Shown one piece after another: positions 8,763-18,192 of a stretch of DNA of 51,775 nucleotides. Under the pieces are notes generated by a model. The model was not told the DNA's origin, ran no database searches, and saw only the letters and a list, made by a program, of their open reading frames with translations. Every line of letters begins with the position of its first letter. Positions within the stretch are counted from its first letter, which is position 1. This stretch comes from Oceanobacillus polygoni (GTDB taxonomy: Bacteria; Bacillota; Bacilli; Bacillales; Amphibacillaceae), in the NCBI RefSeq assembly GCF_008304605.1, contig NZ_PIJY01000045.1:1-51775 (forward strand), written 5' to 3'. Position numbers and translations under genes: made by a program.

Positions 8763-8776
8763 CCACTATCCCCCAC
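8763..8776 (-). promoter_or_regulatory. Two MraZ-like GTGG boxes facing away from mraZ
   Basis: On the minus strand two GTGG motifs lie ten bases apart (8776-8773 and 8766-8763) in the context GTGGGGGATAGTGGTGA. This closely matches the plus-strand boxes at 8897-8920. MraZ is known to bind short GTGG/TGGG repeats; binding at this site is inferred. Confidence 0.4.
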
Positions 8777-8784
8777 CATTTTAT

Positions 8785-8842
8785 AAAACAATGAGAAAAA
8801 GCTGTCAATCGTTGATATGGCAGCTTTTTCTCATTGTTTTAT
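8785..8842 (+). terminator. Terminator between bshC and mraZ
   Basis: A 22-bp stem (8785-8806 with 8819-8840) has one wobble pair and ends in GTTTTATTAT. It contains A and T runs on both sides, so it could act in either direction. Confidence 0.85.
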
Positions 8843-8896
8843 TATGGTAAAAAAGACCTATTTTAGCCTTGGGAGAATATTTTTTAATAAATAAAG

Positions 8897-8920
8897 TGGA
8901 GGATAGTGGAGGGATGTGGT
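8897..8920 (+). promoter_or_regulatory. MraZ boxes: three GTGG repeats with 10-bp period
   Basis: GTGG occurs at 8897, 8907 and 8917, each in the frame GTGGnGGAT or similar. The one-helical-turn spacing is what a ring-shaped multimer such as MraZ would contact along one DNA face. In several bacteria MraZ binds such repeats before its own gene and represses the dcw operon. Confidence 0.7.
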
Positions 8921-8952
8921 AATATAAAAAATATGAAAGTGGGGCGGACTAG

Positions 8953-9384
8953 ATGTTCATGGGCGAATACCTACATAGCATTGATACAAAAGGTAGAATT
9001 ATTGTCCCTTCCAAGTTTCGTGAAGACCTCGGAGCTAGCTTCGTGGTAACACGCGGACTGGATAAGTGTCTATTCGCATACCCTATGGAAGAATGGAAAA
9101 TTTTAGAAGAAAAATTAAAGAAACTCCCACTTACTAAAAAGGATGCCAGAGCGTTTACACGTTTTTTCTTTTCCGGTGCTGTTGAATGTGAAGTCGACAA
9201 GCAGGGAAGAATAAATATTCCTCAAACTCTTCGCAAGTATGCAAACCTAGAAAAGGATTGTAACGTTATCGGTGTATCAAACCGAGTAGAGTTCTGGGCA
9301 AGTGACAGCTGGGAAGAATATGTTACAGAATCTGAGGAATCCTTTGGAGAGATTGCTGAAAATCTAATGGATTTTGATCTTTAA
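8953..9384 (+). CDS. mraZ: Transcriptional regulator MraZ
   Basis: MraZ is the first gene of the division and cell wall cluster and encodes an AbrB-like DNA-binding protein that assembles into rings and represses the cluster promoter. The 143-aa length is standard. Two tandem SpoVT/AbrB half-domains are visible: residues 1-55 with [13 protein letters not shown], and residues 75-125 with [14 protein letters not shown] run of GTGG repeats, the likely autoregulatory operator, lies 33-56 nt upstream. The purine stretch GTGGGG precedes the ATG and serves as the ribosome site. rsmH follows after 63 nt. Confidence 0.96.
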   Translation: MFMGEYLHSIDTKGRIIVPSKFREDLGASFVVTRGLDKCLFAYPMEEWKILEEKLKKLPLTKKDARAFTRFFFSGAVECEVDKQGRINIPQTLRKYANLEKDCNVIGVSNRVEFWASDSWEEYVTESEESFGEIAENLMDFDL

Positions 9385-9447
9385 TCTTCTTGGAAAAGCT
9401 TTTTCACAGAACGACCTTAGTCGTAAATCAATAAAGTGGGTGTAAGT

Positions 9448-10425
9448 ATGTTTGAACATTATAGTGTATTAAAAAATGAAACGATAAAAGGGTTGGCGAT
9501 TAATCCGAACGGTACATATGTAGATTGTACGGTAGGCGGTGGTGGCCACTCGTTAGAAATCGCTCAGAGACTGAGTGAGAATGGGTTGCTTATCGCTTTT
9601 GACCAGGACATCGATGCGTTAGAAGCTGCAAAGTCAAGGTTAAAAGCATATGAGGATAAAATTTTATTTATTCACTCCAATTTCCGAGGATTGGAAAGAG
9701 AATTGACAACACGACAAATAACGCATGTGGATGGAATTTTATTTGATCTTGGTGTTTCCTCGCCGCAGCTAGATAGAGGAGAAAGAGGATTCAGCTATCA
9801 ACACGATGCCGAGCTGGATATGCGCATGAATCAGACAGAAGAGCTAACTGCTTATGAGATAGTCAACACATGGCCTTACAACCAATTGGTTTCAATCTTT
9901 TTTAATTATGGTGAAGAGAAATTTTCCAAGCAAATCGCAAGGAAAATTGAAGCACATCGAGAGAAAGAGGAAATAAAAACAACGCACCAATTGGTAGAAA
10001 TTATTAAAGAAGGTATCCCCGCACCTGCAAGACGTAAAGGGGGACATCCAGCAAAGCGAATTTTCCAAGCATTGCGTATTGCTGTGAATGATGAACTAGC
10101 AGCATTTAACGATGCACTTCATCAAGCGGCGAGAATGGTCGATGTTGGAGGGAGAATTGCCGTTATTACATTCCATTCGCTTGAAGATAGACTTTGTAAA
10201 CAAGCATTTAAAAAATGGAGTACGGAAAAGGATACACCAAGAAATTTACCAGTTATTCCAATAGAACATCAAGCGCCATTTAAATTAATTACAAGAAAAC
10301 CGGTCATTCCAAAAGACATGGAATTGGATGAAAATCGCAGATCGCGTTCCGCAAAGTTACGTGTTGTTGAGAAAACAAATGCATGGAGAAATGAATTTAC
10401 TTATGAAGAAGGGTGGAAAAAATAA
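9448..10425 (+). CDS. rsmH: 16S rRNA (cytosine(1402)-N(4))-methyltransferase RsmH (MraW)
   Basis: RsmH methylates N4 of C1402 in 16S rRNA using S-adenosylmethionine. The glycine-rich SAM motif [11 protein letters not shown] is at residues 25-35. [19 protein letters not shown] and the [17 protein letters not shown] region are family hallmarks. The start is ATG 9448 (MFEHYSVL, 325 aa), which matches the M-F-x-H start of homologues; GTG 9436 is in frame but overlaps the ribosome site. The stop codon overlaps the ftsL start (TAATG), which implies translational coupling. Confidence 0.96.
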   Translation: MFEHYSVLKNETIKGLAINPNGTYVDCTVGGGGHSLEIAQRLSENGLLIAFDQDIDALEAAKSRLKAYEDKILFIHSNFRGLERELTTRQITHVDGILFDLGVSSPQLDRGERGFSYQHDAELDMRMNQTEELTAYEIVNTWPYNQLVSIFFNYGEEKFSKQIARKIEAHREKEEIKTTHQLVEIIKEGIPAPARRKGGHPAKRIFQALRIAVNDELAAFNDALHQAARMVDVGGRIAVITFHSLEDRLCKQAFKKWSTEKDTPRNLPVIPIEHQAPFKLITRKPVIPKDMELDENRRSRSAKLRVVEKTNAWRNEFTYEEGWKK

Positions 10426-10799
10426 TGAGTGCTAATCAAGCTCGCAATTGGCAACAAATCAATCCACAACATACTCCGAATACAGAAAAAAAAGTTTCCG
10501 TTAAAGTAAAAAATAATGGATGGATAACCAAAGGTGAAAAGGTTATTTACTCATTTATTGGTACCTGCCTCGTTATTTCCGGTATTTATATGGTGTCATA
10601 TTCCTCGACAACTGATACAATAAATAGGGAACTTCAGCAGCTTGAACAAACCGTGAATACGCAACAGGTAACGAATGAAGGTCTCACGTTTGAAATGAAG
10701 GAATTGTCAAGACCGGAACGAATTATCGAGATTGCTGACAAAAATGGATTGAAAATCCAAAATGCGGAAGTAAAACAAGCGCAGACGTTTAACAACTAA
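10425..10799 (+). CDS. ftsL: Cell division protein FtsL
   Basis: A small bitopic membrane protein (124 aa) of the divisome that forms the FtsL-DivIC-DivIB complex and helps activate septal peptidoglycan synthesis. It has a cytoplasmic basic N-terminus, one transmembrane helix (about residues 43-62) and a short extracytoplasmic coiled coil (about 65-100, REL-QQLEQTVN-type heptads). The primary sequence is poorly conserved, so identity rests on architecture and position between rsmH and pbpB. It starts inside the rsmH stop codon, and pbpB follows 16 nt later. Confidence 0.92.
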   Translation: MSANQARNWQQINPQHTPNTEKKVSVKVKNNGWITKGEKVIYSFIGTCLVISGIYMVSYSSTTDTINRELQQLEQTVNTQQVTNEGLTFEMKELSRPERIIEIADKNGLKIQNAEVKQAQTFNN

Positions 10800-10815
10800 G
10801 CAAGGGGCTCGACAT

Positions 10816-13056
10816 ATGAATAAAAACAAGACAACGCATTTGATGGCAGGAGTATTCATCATTATCTTTGTCGCTGTTTTCTTGGTTTTAACTGGAAGGT
10901 TTATGTATATCCAGGCTACAGGCGAAATAAATGGTGTCTCATTGGATGAATGGGCCGAGCAGAAGCGGACCTCATCATTTACGCTAAGTGCTGAAAGAGG
11001 AAAAATTTTTGATAACAATGGAATGATACTTGCATATGATAGACCGACTTATCGAATGTATGCAATTATTGATGAAACGTATTCTGAGAAATCAGAGGGG
11101 CCGCTGCATGTAGAAGATCCACAAAAAACTGCAGAAGTATTGGCGCCTCTTTTAGACGTTGAAGCTAGCGATATATTGGATCCATTAGTAAGAGGGATTG
11201 AGAATAATAGGTTCCAAGTAGAATTCGGGAAAATTGGCAAAGAAATTCCACAAAAGAAAAAAGATGAGATTGAAGAATTAAATATTCCTGGTATTCAATT
11301 TGAAGAAGAAGCCTTAAGGTATTATCCGAATGGAATGTTTGCATCCCATATCATTGGCTTTGCTAGAGAAACCGAAGTAGAAACGGATGAGGGCATAAGG
11401 GATGAAATAGTTGGGATTGCCGGTATGGAAAACGAAATGAACGACCTCTTAAGTGGAAAACAAGGTTACATTTCTTATCAGCGGGATAGATACAATAAAA
11501 AGTTATTGGACCCCAAGGAGATTATTCACCTTCCTGAGGATGGAGACGATGTGTATTTAACAATTGACCAAAAAATCCAAACGTTAATGGAGGATGCATT
11601 GTCTCAGGTAGAGGAACAATACAACCCTAAGAAAATGACTGCAATTGTTATGGATCCTAAAACAGGAAAAGTGTTGGCGATGAGCAGTCGTCCAAGCTAT
11701 GATCCTAACAATCCATCAAATGTTGAGAACTGGTATAACGATGTTATTTCAACACCATTTGAACCTGGGTCTACAGTTAAAATGTTTACGTGGGCCGCTG
11801 CGATTGAAGAAGGGGTTTATAATGGTTCAGAAGAATTTAAATCAGGAAACTATCAGCCAAATGAAAAGATTAGTAAGATTAATGACCACAATGGTGGGAA
11901 AGGCTGGGGATCAATTTCTTATGACGAAGGTTTTCAACGGTCTTCCAATGTTGCAGCAGCAAAGCTTGCATGGGAAAAGCTAGGTGCAGATACATTTTTA
12001 GAGTACTTACACGCGTTCGGTTTTGGCGAAGAAACAGGTATTGATTTGCCTGGAGAAGTAAGTGGACATATTTTGTATAATTGGCCATTGGAAAAGATTA
12101 CAACTGCTTTTGGTCAAGGTAGTACAACAACACCAATTCAACAGATGAAAGCAGCAACAGCGATTGCAAATGGTGGAAAAATGCTACAGCCTTATGTTAT
12201 CGATAAAATTGTTGACTCATCTACCGGAGAAACGATAGAACAGAAGGAGCCAACAGTGGTCGGTGAGCCAATATCAGAAGAAACATCACAGCAAGTGCTA
12301 GAATTACTAGAATCTGTCGTTAATGGGGAGAATGGAACCGGAAAACCATACCAACTAGAAGATTATACAGTTGGCGGAAAAAGTGGTACAGCTGAAATAC
12401 CAAACCCTGATGGTCCTGGTTATTTAACGGGAAGAGAAAATTATGTCTTTTCATTCCTTGGTATGGCGCCAATTGAAGATCCACAATTAATGATGTATGT
12501 TTCTGTACAGCAGCCTGAGTTAGAACCAACGGAAGCTAGGTCTGCTCCAGTTTCGTTTATATTTAAGAATGTAATGGAAAATAGTCTGCACTACTTAAAT
12601 ATCGATCCAAGTAATGAGGAAAAAGATGTCGTTCAACAACTAACCGTTCCTAAAGTAGTTGGGGAGAATCCATCAGAAATAGTTGCGGAATTGCAGGATA
12701 ATGGTCTAGAGGTTTCCTTGATAGGGGATGGAGAAACAATTGTTTCCGCAAGTGTTGATGAGGGTGAGACAGTCTTTCCAAGTGAGCGAGTTATTCTAGT
12801 TACAAACGAGCCTGTAATGCCAGATATTATCGGTTGGTCTCTGAGAGATGTAATGAAATTAGCAGAATTAATGCAATTAAAAACAGAGACATTCGGCAGT
12901 GGTTATGTAGTGACACAGAACATACCTGAGGGAACCCCCCTTAAAGAGAATGACTATTTAGGAATTGAATTATTACCTCCGAACGAAGAGGCCGATGAAG
13001 AAACAAATGATAACGATGAGGAAACAACGGACGATTCCTCGTCTGAAGAGGGGTAA
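10816..13056 (+). CDS. pbpB: Penicillin-binding protein 2B (septal transpeptidase)
   Basis: A class B penicillin-binding protein of 746 aa, the essential septal transpeptidase. It has one N-terminal transmembrane helix (about residues 10-32), a dimerisation domain beginning near ERGKIFD, and a transpeptidase domain with catalytic Ser319 in STVK, S376-S377-N378 and K522-SGT. Two PASTA repeats (about 610-735) and a highly acidic tail follow. It is distinguished from the next gene by position, two PASTA domains and the KSGT rather than KTGT motif. A 101-nt gap with a candidate sigma-E promoter separates it from spoVD. Confidence 0.95.
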   Translation: MNKNKTTHLMAGVFIIIFVAVFLVLTGRFMYIQATGEINGVSLDEWAEQKRTSSFTLSAERGKIFDNNGMILAYDRPTYRMYAIIDETYSEKSEGPLHVEDPQKTAEVLAPLLDVEASDILDPLVRGIENNRFQVEFGKIGKEIPQKKKDEIEELNIPGIQFEEEALRYYPNGMFASHIIGFARETEVETDEGIRDEIVGIAGMENEMNDLLSGKQGYISYQRDRYNKKLLDPKEIIHLPEDGDDVYLTIDQKIQTLMEDALSQVEEQYNPKKMTAIVMDPKTGKVLAMSSRPSYDPNNPSNVENWYNDVISTPFEPGSTVKMFTWAAAIEEGVYNGSEEFKSGNYQPNEKISKINDHNGGKGWGSISYDEGFQRSSNVAAAKLAWEKLGADTFLEYLHAFGFGEETGIDLPGEVSGHILYNWPLEKITTAFGQGSTTTPIQQMKAATAIANGGKMLQPYVIDKIVDSSTGETIEQKEPTVVGEPISEETSQQVLELLESVVNGENGTGKPYQLEDYTVGGKSGTAEIPNPDGPGYLTGRENYVFSFLGMAPIEDPQLMMYVSVQQPELEPTEARSAPVSFIFKNVMENSLHYLNIDPSNEEKDVVQQLTVPKVVGENPSEIVAELQDNGLEVSLIGDGETIVSASVDEGETVFPSERVILVTNEPVMPDIIGWSLRDVMKLAELMQLKTETFGSGYVVTQNIPEGTPLKENDYLGIELLPPNEEADEETNDNDEETTDDSSSEEG

Positions 13057-13094
13057 ATTCAGTCTTCGAATAACCGTTATGAAGATAAACAGTG

Positions 13095-13123
13095 TTCTAT
13101 TCAGTTTTTTTTACTCATATAGT
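13095..13123 (+). promoter_or_regulatory. Candidate sigma-E promoter for spoVD
   Basis: TTCTATT (13095-13101), a 14-nt spacer and CATATAGT (13116-13123) resemble the sigma-E consensus. It lies 34 nt before the spoVD start. Expression of spoVD in the mother cell under SigE is established in B. subtilis. Confidence 0.5.
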
Positions 13124-13157
13124 GATTACAAACCAGCCTGGGAAAAGGGGATGGAGA

Positions 13158-15092
13158 ATGAAACGTGTATCCACTATTACAGTAAAAAAGCGAATCGTCA
13201 CTGTTTTTCTTTTGGGACTCCTTTTATTAGCGATTATTATTGTTCGATTAGGGTATGTTCAATTTGTAATGGGGGAGCGGCTAACAGGACAAGCCCATGA
13301 TCTTTGGACACGAGATATTAGTTTTCAAGCGGAACGTGGCCATATATTGGATGCGGAAGGAGACATTTTAGCTGAGAATGTTACTGCGCCTTCCGTAATT
13401 GCGATTCCAAGACAAATAGAGGATCCAGAAGATGCTGCAGGGAAATTAGCAACAATCTTGGATGTGTCAAAGGAAAGGATTTTAGAACGATTAACAAAAA
13501 ATGAATCAAGTGTTAGTTTTCGGCCAGAGGGAATTAAAATTTCTGGAGAGCAGGAAATAGCAATACGTGAATTGAATTTGAAAGGTATCTATTTGGCGAA
13601 GGATTCAAAACGTCATTACCCATATGGCGATGATTTATCTCATGTGCTCGGTTTTACTGGGATTGATAATCAAGGGCTGATGGGACTGGAGCTTTCGTAT
13701 GAGGATAAGCTTGCCGGGGACCCCGGAAGCCTTTCTTTCTATTCGGATGCGAAGGGACGAAGGCTAGATAATTTGGCAGATGTTTATACACCTCCAACGG
13801 ATGGTTTAAATTTAAAAACAACGATTAATTCCAAAGTACAAGCAATCATGGAACGAGAACTAGATGCAGCTGTATTAAAATATAATCCAGATGGAGCGTT
13901 GGCAATTGCTGTTAATCCGAAAACAGGTGGTGTTCTCGGTATGACAACACGGCCAAATTTTCAACCGGAAAATTATCAGGATGTAGATGCGTCGATATTT
14001 GGCAGGAATTTGCCAATTTGGAGTACCTATGAACCTGGGTCAACATTTAAAATAATTACACTTGCTGCAGCATTAGAGGAGAAAGTGGTCGACCTTGAAA
14101 AAGACACCTATCATGATACTGGACATATAACGGTAGGTGGAGCAAAAATCCGTTGCTGGAAAAGTGGAGGTCATGGACATCAAAGCTATCTGGAAGTTGT
14201 CCAAAATTCGTGTAACCCGGGATTCGTTAATCTCGGTCAACTTCTTGGAACAGAAAAGTTGTTTTCGTATATTGATGCGTTTGGATTTGGCAAGAAAACG
14301 GGAATTGACTTACAAGGAGAAGGCAATGGAATTCTCTTTAATCCTGAAAATGTTGGTCCGGTTGAATTAGCCACCACTTCATTCGGACAAGGGGTTTCTG
14401 TAACACCTATACAACAGGTGATGGCAGTTGCTGCGGCGATTAATGGTGGCTATTTATATGAACCATATATTGCAGAAGAATGGATAGATCCGATTACAGG
14501 AGAAACCGTTGAAAAAGTAGAGCCGAATATGAAGCAACGTGTCATATCAAGTAGTACCTCTGATGAGGTTCGCCATGCGCTAGAGAGTGTGGTTGCCCAA
14601 GGGACTGGACGACCTGCATATGTGGATGGATATCGAGTTGGTGGAAAAACGGGTACTGCACAGAAGGTAGGTCCAAATGGTGGCTATCTAGAAAATAACT
14701 ATATTGTATCGTTTATTGGATTTGCACCAGCAGATGATCCGGAGATTGTTGTCTATTTAGCAGTAGATAATCCGAAAAACACCATTCAGTTTGGTGGTGT
14801 CGTTGCTGCGCCAATAGTAGGAACGATTATCGGGGATAGTTTAAGAGCAATGGACGTGAAGCCAAGTGAAGACGGTTTAGAAAAAGACTATTTATGGCCA
14901 GAGCAACCAAAAGTGGAGGTTCCAGATATGATTGGTCAAACGAAACAGGAGCTAGCCGAATATTTACTTGAATTATCTATTGAAACAAACGGAGACGGTG
15001 ATTATATTACCGATCAGGCTCCAAAACCAGGAACAAAGCTGGAACCAGGGTCTACAGTGAGAATTTATTTATCTGATGAAAATAATCGTTAA
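13158..15092 (+). CDS. spoVD: Stage V sporulation protein D (class B PBP for spore cortex)
   Basis: A 644-aa class B penicillin-binding protein, close to the length of B. subtilis SpoVD. It has an N-terminal transmembrane helix (about residues 12-35), a pedestal domain with ERGHILD, a transpeptidase domain with catalytic Ser295 in STFK, S351-C352-N353 and K497-TGT, and one C-terminal PASTA domain (about 585-642). SpoVD works with the SEDS polymerase SpoVE to build cortex peptidoglycan from the mother-cell side. The start is ATG 13158 with GGGGATGGAGA upstream. The longer frame from 13092 adds a region containing the promoter and is unlikely. Confidence 0.93.
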   Translation: MKRVSTITVKKRIVTVFLLGLLLLAIIIVRLGYVQFVMGERLTGQAHDLWTRDISFQAERGHILDAEGDILAENVTAPSVIAIPRQIEDPEDAAGKLATILDVSKERILERLTKNESSVSFRPEGIKISGEQEIAIRELNLKGIYLAKDSKRHYPYGDDLSHVLGFTGIDNQGLMGLELSYEDKLAGDPGSLSFYSDAKGRRLDNLADVYTPPTDGLNLKTTINSKVQAIMERELDAAVLKYNPDGALAIAVNPKTGGVLGMTTRPNFQPENYQDVDASIFGRNLPIWSTYEPGSTFKIITLAAALEEKVVDLEKDTYHDTGHITVGGAKIRCWKSGGHGHQSYLEVVQNSCNPGFVNLGQLLGTEKLFSYIDAFGFGKKTGIDLQGEGNGILFNPENVGPVELATTSFGQGVSVTPIQQVMAVAAAINGGYLYEPYIAEEWIDPITGETVEKVEPNMKQRVISSSTSDEVRHALESVVAQGTGRPAYVDGYRVGGKTGTAQKVGPNGGYLENNYIVSFIGFAPADDPEIVVYLAVDNPKNTIQFGGVVAAPIVGTIIGDSLRAMDVKPSEDGLEKDYLWPEQPKVEVPDMIGQTKQELAEYLLELSIETNGDGDYITDQAPKPGTKLEPGSTVRIYLSDENNR

Positions 15093-15105
15093 TTCGATGG
15101 AAATT

Positions 15106-15187
15106 TGCTATAATAAGGGAAGTTAATATCAGAGAATACTTCTAAAACGTAACAACTGAATAAAAGAGGGTGGTAATGCACCCTCTT
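15106..15187 (+). promoter_or_regulatory. murE promoter (extended -10) and leader hairpin
   Basis: TGCTATAAT (15106-15114) is a perfect extended -10, so transcription would start near 15121. In the leader, AAGAGGGTG (15164-15172) pairs perfectly with CACCCTCTT (15179-15187) around GTAATG, followed by A rather than T. No complete riboswitch or T-box was recognised. Confidence 0.5.
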
Positions 15188-15245
15188 AAAAAATGCAATT
15201 GTGTAGAATACATATGTTGGATATAAAATAGATAGGATGTTTGCG

Positions 15246-16718
15246 ATGAATTTAAATGAATTATTACACGTATTACCTTTTTATAAAACATCAACGACGA
15301 TTGATGGAGTAGAAATTAATGCTATTGAAATGGACTCACGGGAAGTAAAACCAGGATGTGTTTTTGTTTGTATTTCTGGATTTACGGTTGATGGTCATGA
15401 TTATATTGACGACGCAGTAAAACAGGGAGCGGTTGCGGTCATTGTTGAAAAGCAAGTTGAAGCTTCTGTTCCAGTTATTACGGTAGATGATACAAATCGA
15501 GCACTATCTGTCCTTGCAAGTAAGTTTTTTAATTACCCAACATCAAAACTACCATTAATTGGTGTAACTGGTACGAATGGGAAAACTACGGTTACGTACT
15601 TATTGGATGAGATTTTCAAACAACAGACGAAAAAAACGGGTGTTATTGGAACAATTCAGCTAAAAATCGGAGAGGATACGTATCCGATTTCGAATACAAC
15701 TCCAGATGCACTTAGCCTACAACGGACATTCCATAAGATGCTTGACGAAGATGTAGATCAGGCTATCATGGAAGTTTCTTCGCATGCATTGGATATGGGG
15801 AGAGTGTACGGCTGTGACTATGATATTGCCATTTTCACGAATTTATCCCAGGATCACCTGGATTATCATTCCAATCTACAAGATTATCTTCGGGCTAAGA
15901 GCCTATTGTTTGCACAGCTTGGAAACAGCTATGATGAACAAGGGCGGAAATTTGCAGTTTTGAACGCAGATGACGAGGCGAGTGACTTGTTAAAACGGAG
16001 TACTGCACAACATGTTATGACCTATGGTTGTCATAATCAAGCTACCGTTATGGCTAAAGGCATTCAACTTGGCGCTGCAGGAACGTCATTTACATTAACT
16101 TCACCGGTTGGAGATATTGAAATCTCAAGTCGGTTAATTGGTATGTTTAATGTGTATAACATGCTTGCTGCAAGTACAGCGGCAATTGCTGCTAATGTAC
16201 CATTAACGGAGATAAAAACCGCACTTGAGCAGATTGAAGGCGTAAATGGACGCTTTGAGCCAGTTGTAGAAGGACAAAATTATGCTGTCATTGTTGATTA
16301 CGCACATACACCAGACTCGTTAGAAAATGTGCTGCAAACTGCAAGAGAGTTTGCAAAAAATAATGTATATGTTGTCGTTGGATGTGGTGGGGATCGAGAT
16401 CGTACGAAACGTCCACTTATGGCATCGATTGCCGTAAAATATGCAGACCACGCGATTTTTACATCTGACAATCCTAGAACAGAGGATCCACAGTTGATTT
16501 TAGACGATATGACAGCTGGGTTAGGTGAAAGTAGTAGTTATGACGTGATCATTGATCGGAAAACTGCGATTTCTCAAGCTATCGGGCATGCTACTTCAGA
16601 TGATATTATTCTTATTGCAGGAAAAGGGCATGAAACATATCAAATCATAGGACATACAAAATATGATTTTGATGATCGAGAAGTAGCGAGAAAAGCGATC
16701 CGCAGTAAGGAGAAATAA
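15246..16718 (+). CDS. murE: UDP-N-acetylmuramoyl-tripeptide synthetase MurE
   Basis: MurE adds the third amino acid to UDP-MurNAc-L-Ala-D-Glu in the cytoplasm. The 490-aa protein has an N-terminal UDP-binding domain, the ATP loop GVTGTNGKTT (residues 106-115) and a C-terminal domain with DNPRTEDP. The DNPR form indicates use of meso-diaminopimelate rather than lysine, as in Bacillus. I prefer ATG 15246 (MNLNELL) to 15237: AGGATG then lies at a normal ribosome-site distance, and homologues begin this way. The stop TAA overlaps the first base of murF. Confidence 0.95.
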   Translation: MNLNELLHVLPFYKTSTTIDGVEINAIEMDSREVKPGCVFVCISGFTVDGHDYIDDAVKQGAVAVIVEKQVEASVPVITVDDTNRALSVLASKFFNYPTSKLPLIGVTGTNGKTTVTYLLDEIFKQQTKKTGVIGTIQLKIGEDTYPISNTTPDALSLQRTFHKMLDEDVDQAIMEVSSHALDMGRVYGCDYDIAIFTNLSQDHLDYHSNLQDYLRAKSLLFAQLGNSYDEQGRKFAVLNADDEASDLLKRSTAQHVMTYGCHNQATVMAKGIQLGAAGTSFTLTSPVGDIEISSRLIGMFNVYNMLAASTAAIAANVPLTEIKTALEQIEGVNGRFEPVVEGQNYAVIVDYAHTPDSLENVLQTAREFAKNNVYVVVGCGGDRDRTKRPLMASIAVKYADHAIFTSDNPRTEDPQLILDDMTAGLGESSSYDVIIDRKTAISQAIGHATSDDIILIAGKGHETYQIIGHTKYDFDDREVARKAIRSKEK

Positions 16719-18091
16719 TGATGTTATTTACTACAAATTGGTTGGCTAAACAATTCCCTTCCAATCAAGGGAAGGTACAGGATAATATAGCAATAAAACA
16801 AGTAACGACAGATAGCAGAACGAAGGATGAAGGTCTCTTATTTGTTCCGATTGTTGGAGAAAATTTTGATGGACATGATTTTGTACAACAAGCAATTGAA
16901 AATGGAGCATCTGCTATTATTTGGGATGAAAGCAAGCAATTACCAGATGGCATCTTGCCAGACTTTCCTGTTTATTTTGTAAAGGACACCTTGAGAGCAC
17001 TTCAGGATTTGTCATCTGCATATAGGGCAGAGGTTAACCCGATTGTAATCGGGGTAACAGGGTCTAATGGTAAAACAACAACGAAAGATTTGATCTCAGC
17101 TGTTGTGAAAACGACATATCGAACGCATGCTACAAAGGGAAATTTCAATAATCATATTGGCTTACCATTGACAATTTTATCAATGGATAGAAATACCGAA
17201 GTGTTAATAGTGGAAATGGGTATGAGTAACTTCCATGAAATTGATCTATTAACACGTATTGCGAGACCGGATGTTGCAATAATTACAAATATCGGTGAGT
17301 CTCATATTGAATTCTTAGGATCACGTGAGGGGATTGCTAAGGCGAAGCTGGAGATAATACATGGTTTGGACGAGAGTGGAGTACTAATTATTGACGGTGA
17401 CGAACCGTTACTCCGCGAGAAAAACATAAATCAGAAACTAATTAGTTGTGGCTTCGATGAAAAAAATGATTATACAATTTCACAGGTTAAGATACATACA
17501 TTGGAAACCGAATTTACGCTTTCCGATGGAATGTCTTATCAAGTCCCATTATTAGGCAAGCACCATGCAAAAAATGCATCATTTGCGCTAGCCTTAGGAA
17601 AGCTCTTAAACATCCCTACAGAGAAAAGCAAGCAAGCTTTGCGTAATCTTGAGCTAACGGGAATGCGATTTGAACTGCTAAAAGGGATAAATGATGTATC
17701 GATCATCAATGATGCTTATAATGCATCAGCAACTTCAATGAAGGCAGCGATTGAAGTAGTGAAGCAAATGAGCGGATTCCAACAGAAGGTGTTAGTGCTT
17801 GGCGATATCCTTGAGCTAGGAGATCGTGCAAGAGAATTTCATGAATCGGTTGCCGAAGTAATTGAAGCTCCTATTACTGTGCTCTTTACGTATGGAAACC
17901 ATGCGAAGTGGATTCAAACAGCGCTTCAAACGAAGAGCCATACATTAGTATGCACGCATTTTGCTTCGAAGGAAGATTTAGTTCAAGCACTTGCCCCTTA
18001 TTTAACGAAACATTCATTATTATTGTTTAAAGCATCACGAGGGTTAAAATTTGAAGAAATGATCGAAGCTATTACTACGAATAGCAATTAA
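16718..18091 (+). CDS. murF: UDP-N-acetylmuramoyl-tripeptide:D-alanyl-D-alanine ligase MurF
   Basis: MurF joins D-Ala-D-Ala to the UDP-MurNAc-tripeptide with ATP, the last cytoplasmic ligase step. The 457-aa product shows the Mur ligase fold: the N-terminal domain with TTDSRTKDEGLLFVPI, the P-loop GVTGSNGKTTTKD (about residues 109-121), NFNNHIGLPLT, and a C-terminal domain with NDAYNASATSM and GDILELG. The ATG at 16718 overlaps the murE stop; the next codon is also ATG (16721). mraY starts 101 nt downstream behind its own strong ribosome site. Confidence 0.96.
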   Translation: MMLFTTNWLAKQFPSNQGKVQDNIAIKQVTTDSRTKDEGLLFVPIVGENFDGHDFVQQAIENGASAIIWDESKQLPDGILPDFPVYFVKDTLRALQDLSSAYRAEVNPIVIGVTGSNGKTTTKDLISAVVKTTYRTHATKGNFNNHIGLPLTILSMDRNTEVLIVEMGMSNFHEIDLLTRIARPDVAIITNIGESHIEFLGSREGIAKAKLEIIHGLDESGVLIIDGDEPLLREKNINQKLISCGFDEKNDYTISQVKIHTLETEFTLSDGMSYQVPLLGKHHAKNASFALALGKLLNIPTEKSKQALRNLELTGMRFELLKGINDVSIINDAYNASATSMKAAIEVVKQMSGFQQKVLVLGDILELGDRAREFHESVAEVIEAPITVLFTYGNHAKWIQTALQTKSHTLVCTHFASKEDLVQALAPYLTKHSLLLFKASRGLKFEEMIEAITTNSN

Positions 18092-18192
18092 TAAGCAAAA
18101 AACATTATACAAAAAGCACAACCTAAAAAAATAAATGAAACGTATTGATTCATCCAATCTATTTGGACGGTTATGTATGAGGAGGAAAAAAA

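Noticed and set aside
10707..11018. A 103-codon minus-strand frame across ftsL-pbpB
   Set aside because: It is antisense to two well-supported divisome genes and has no ribosome site or family motif.
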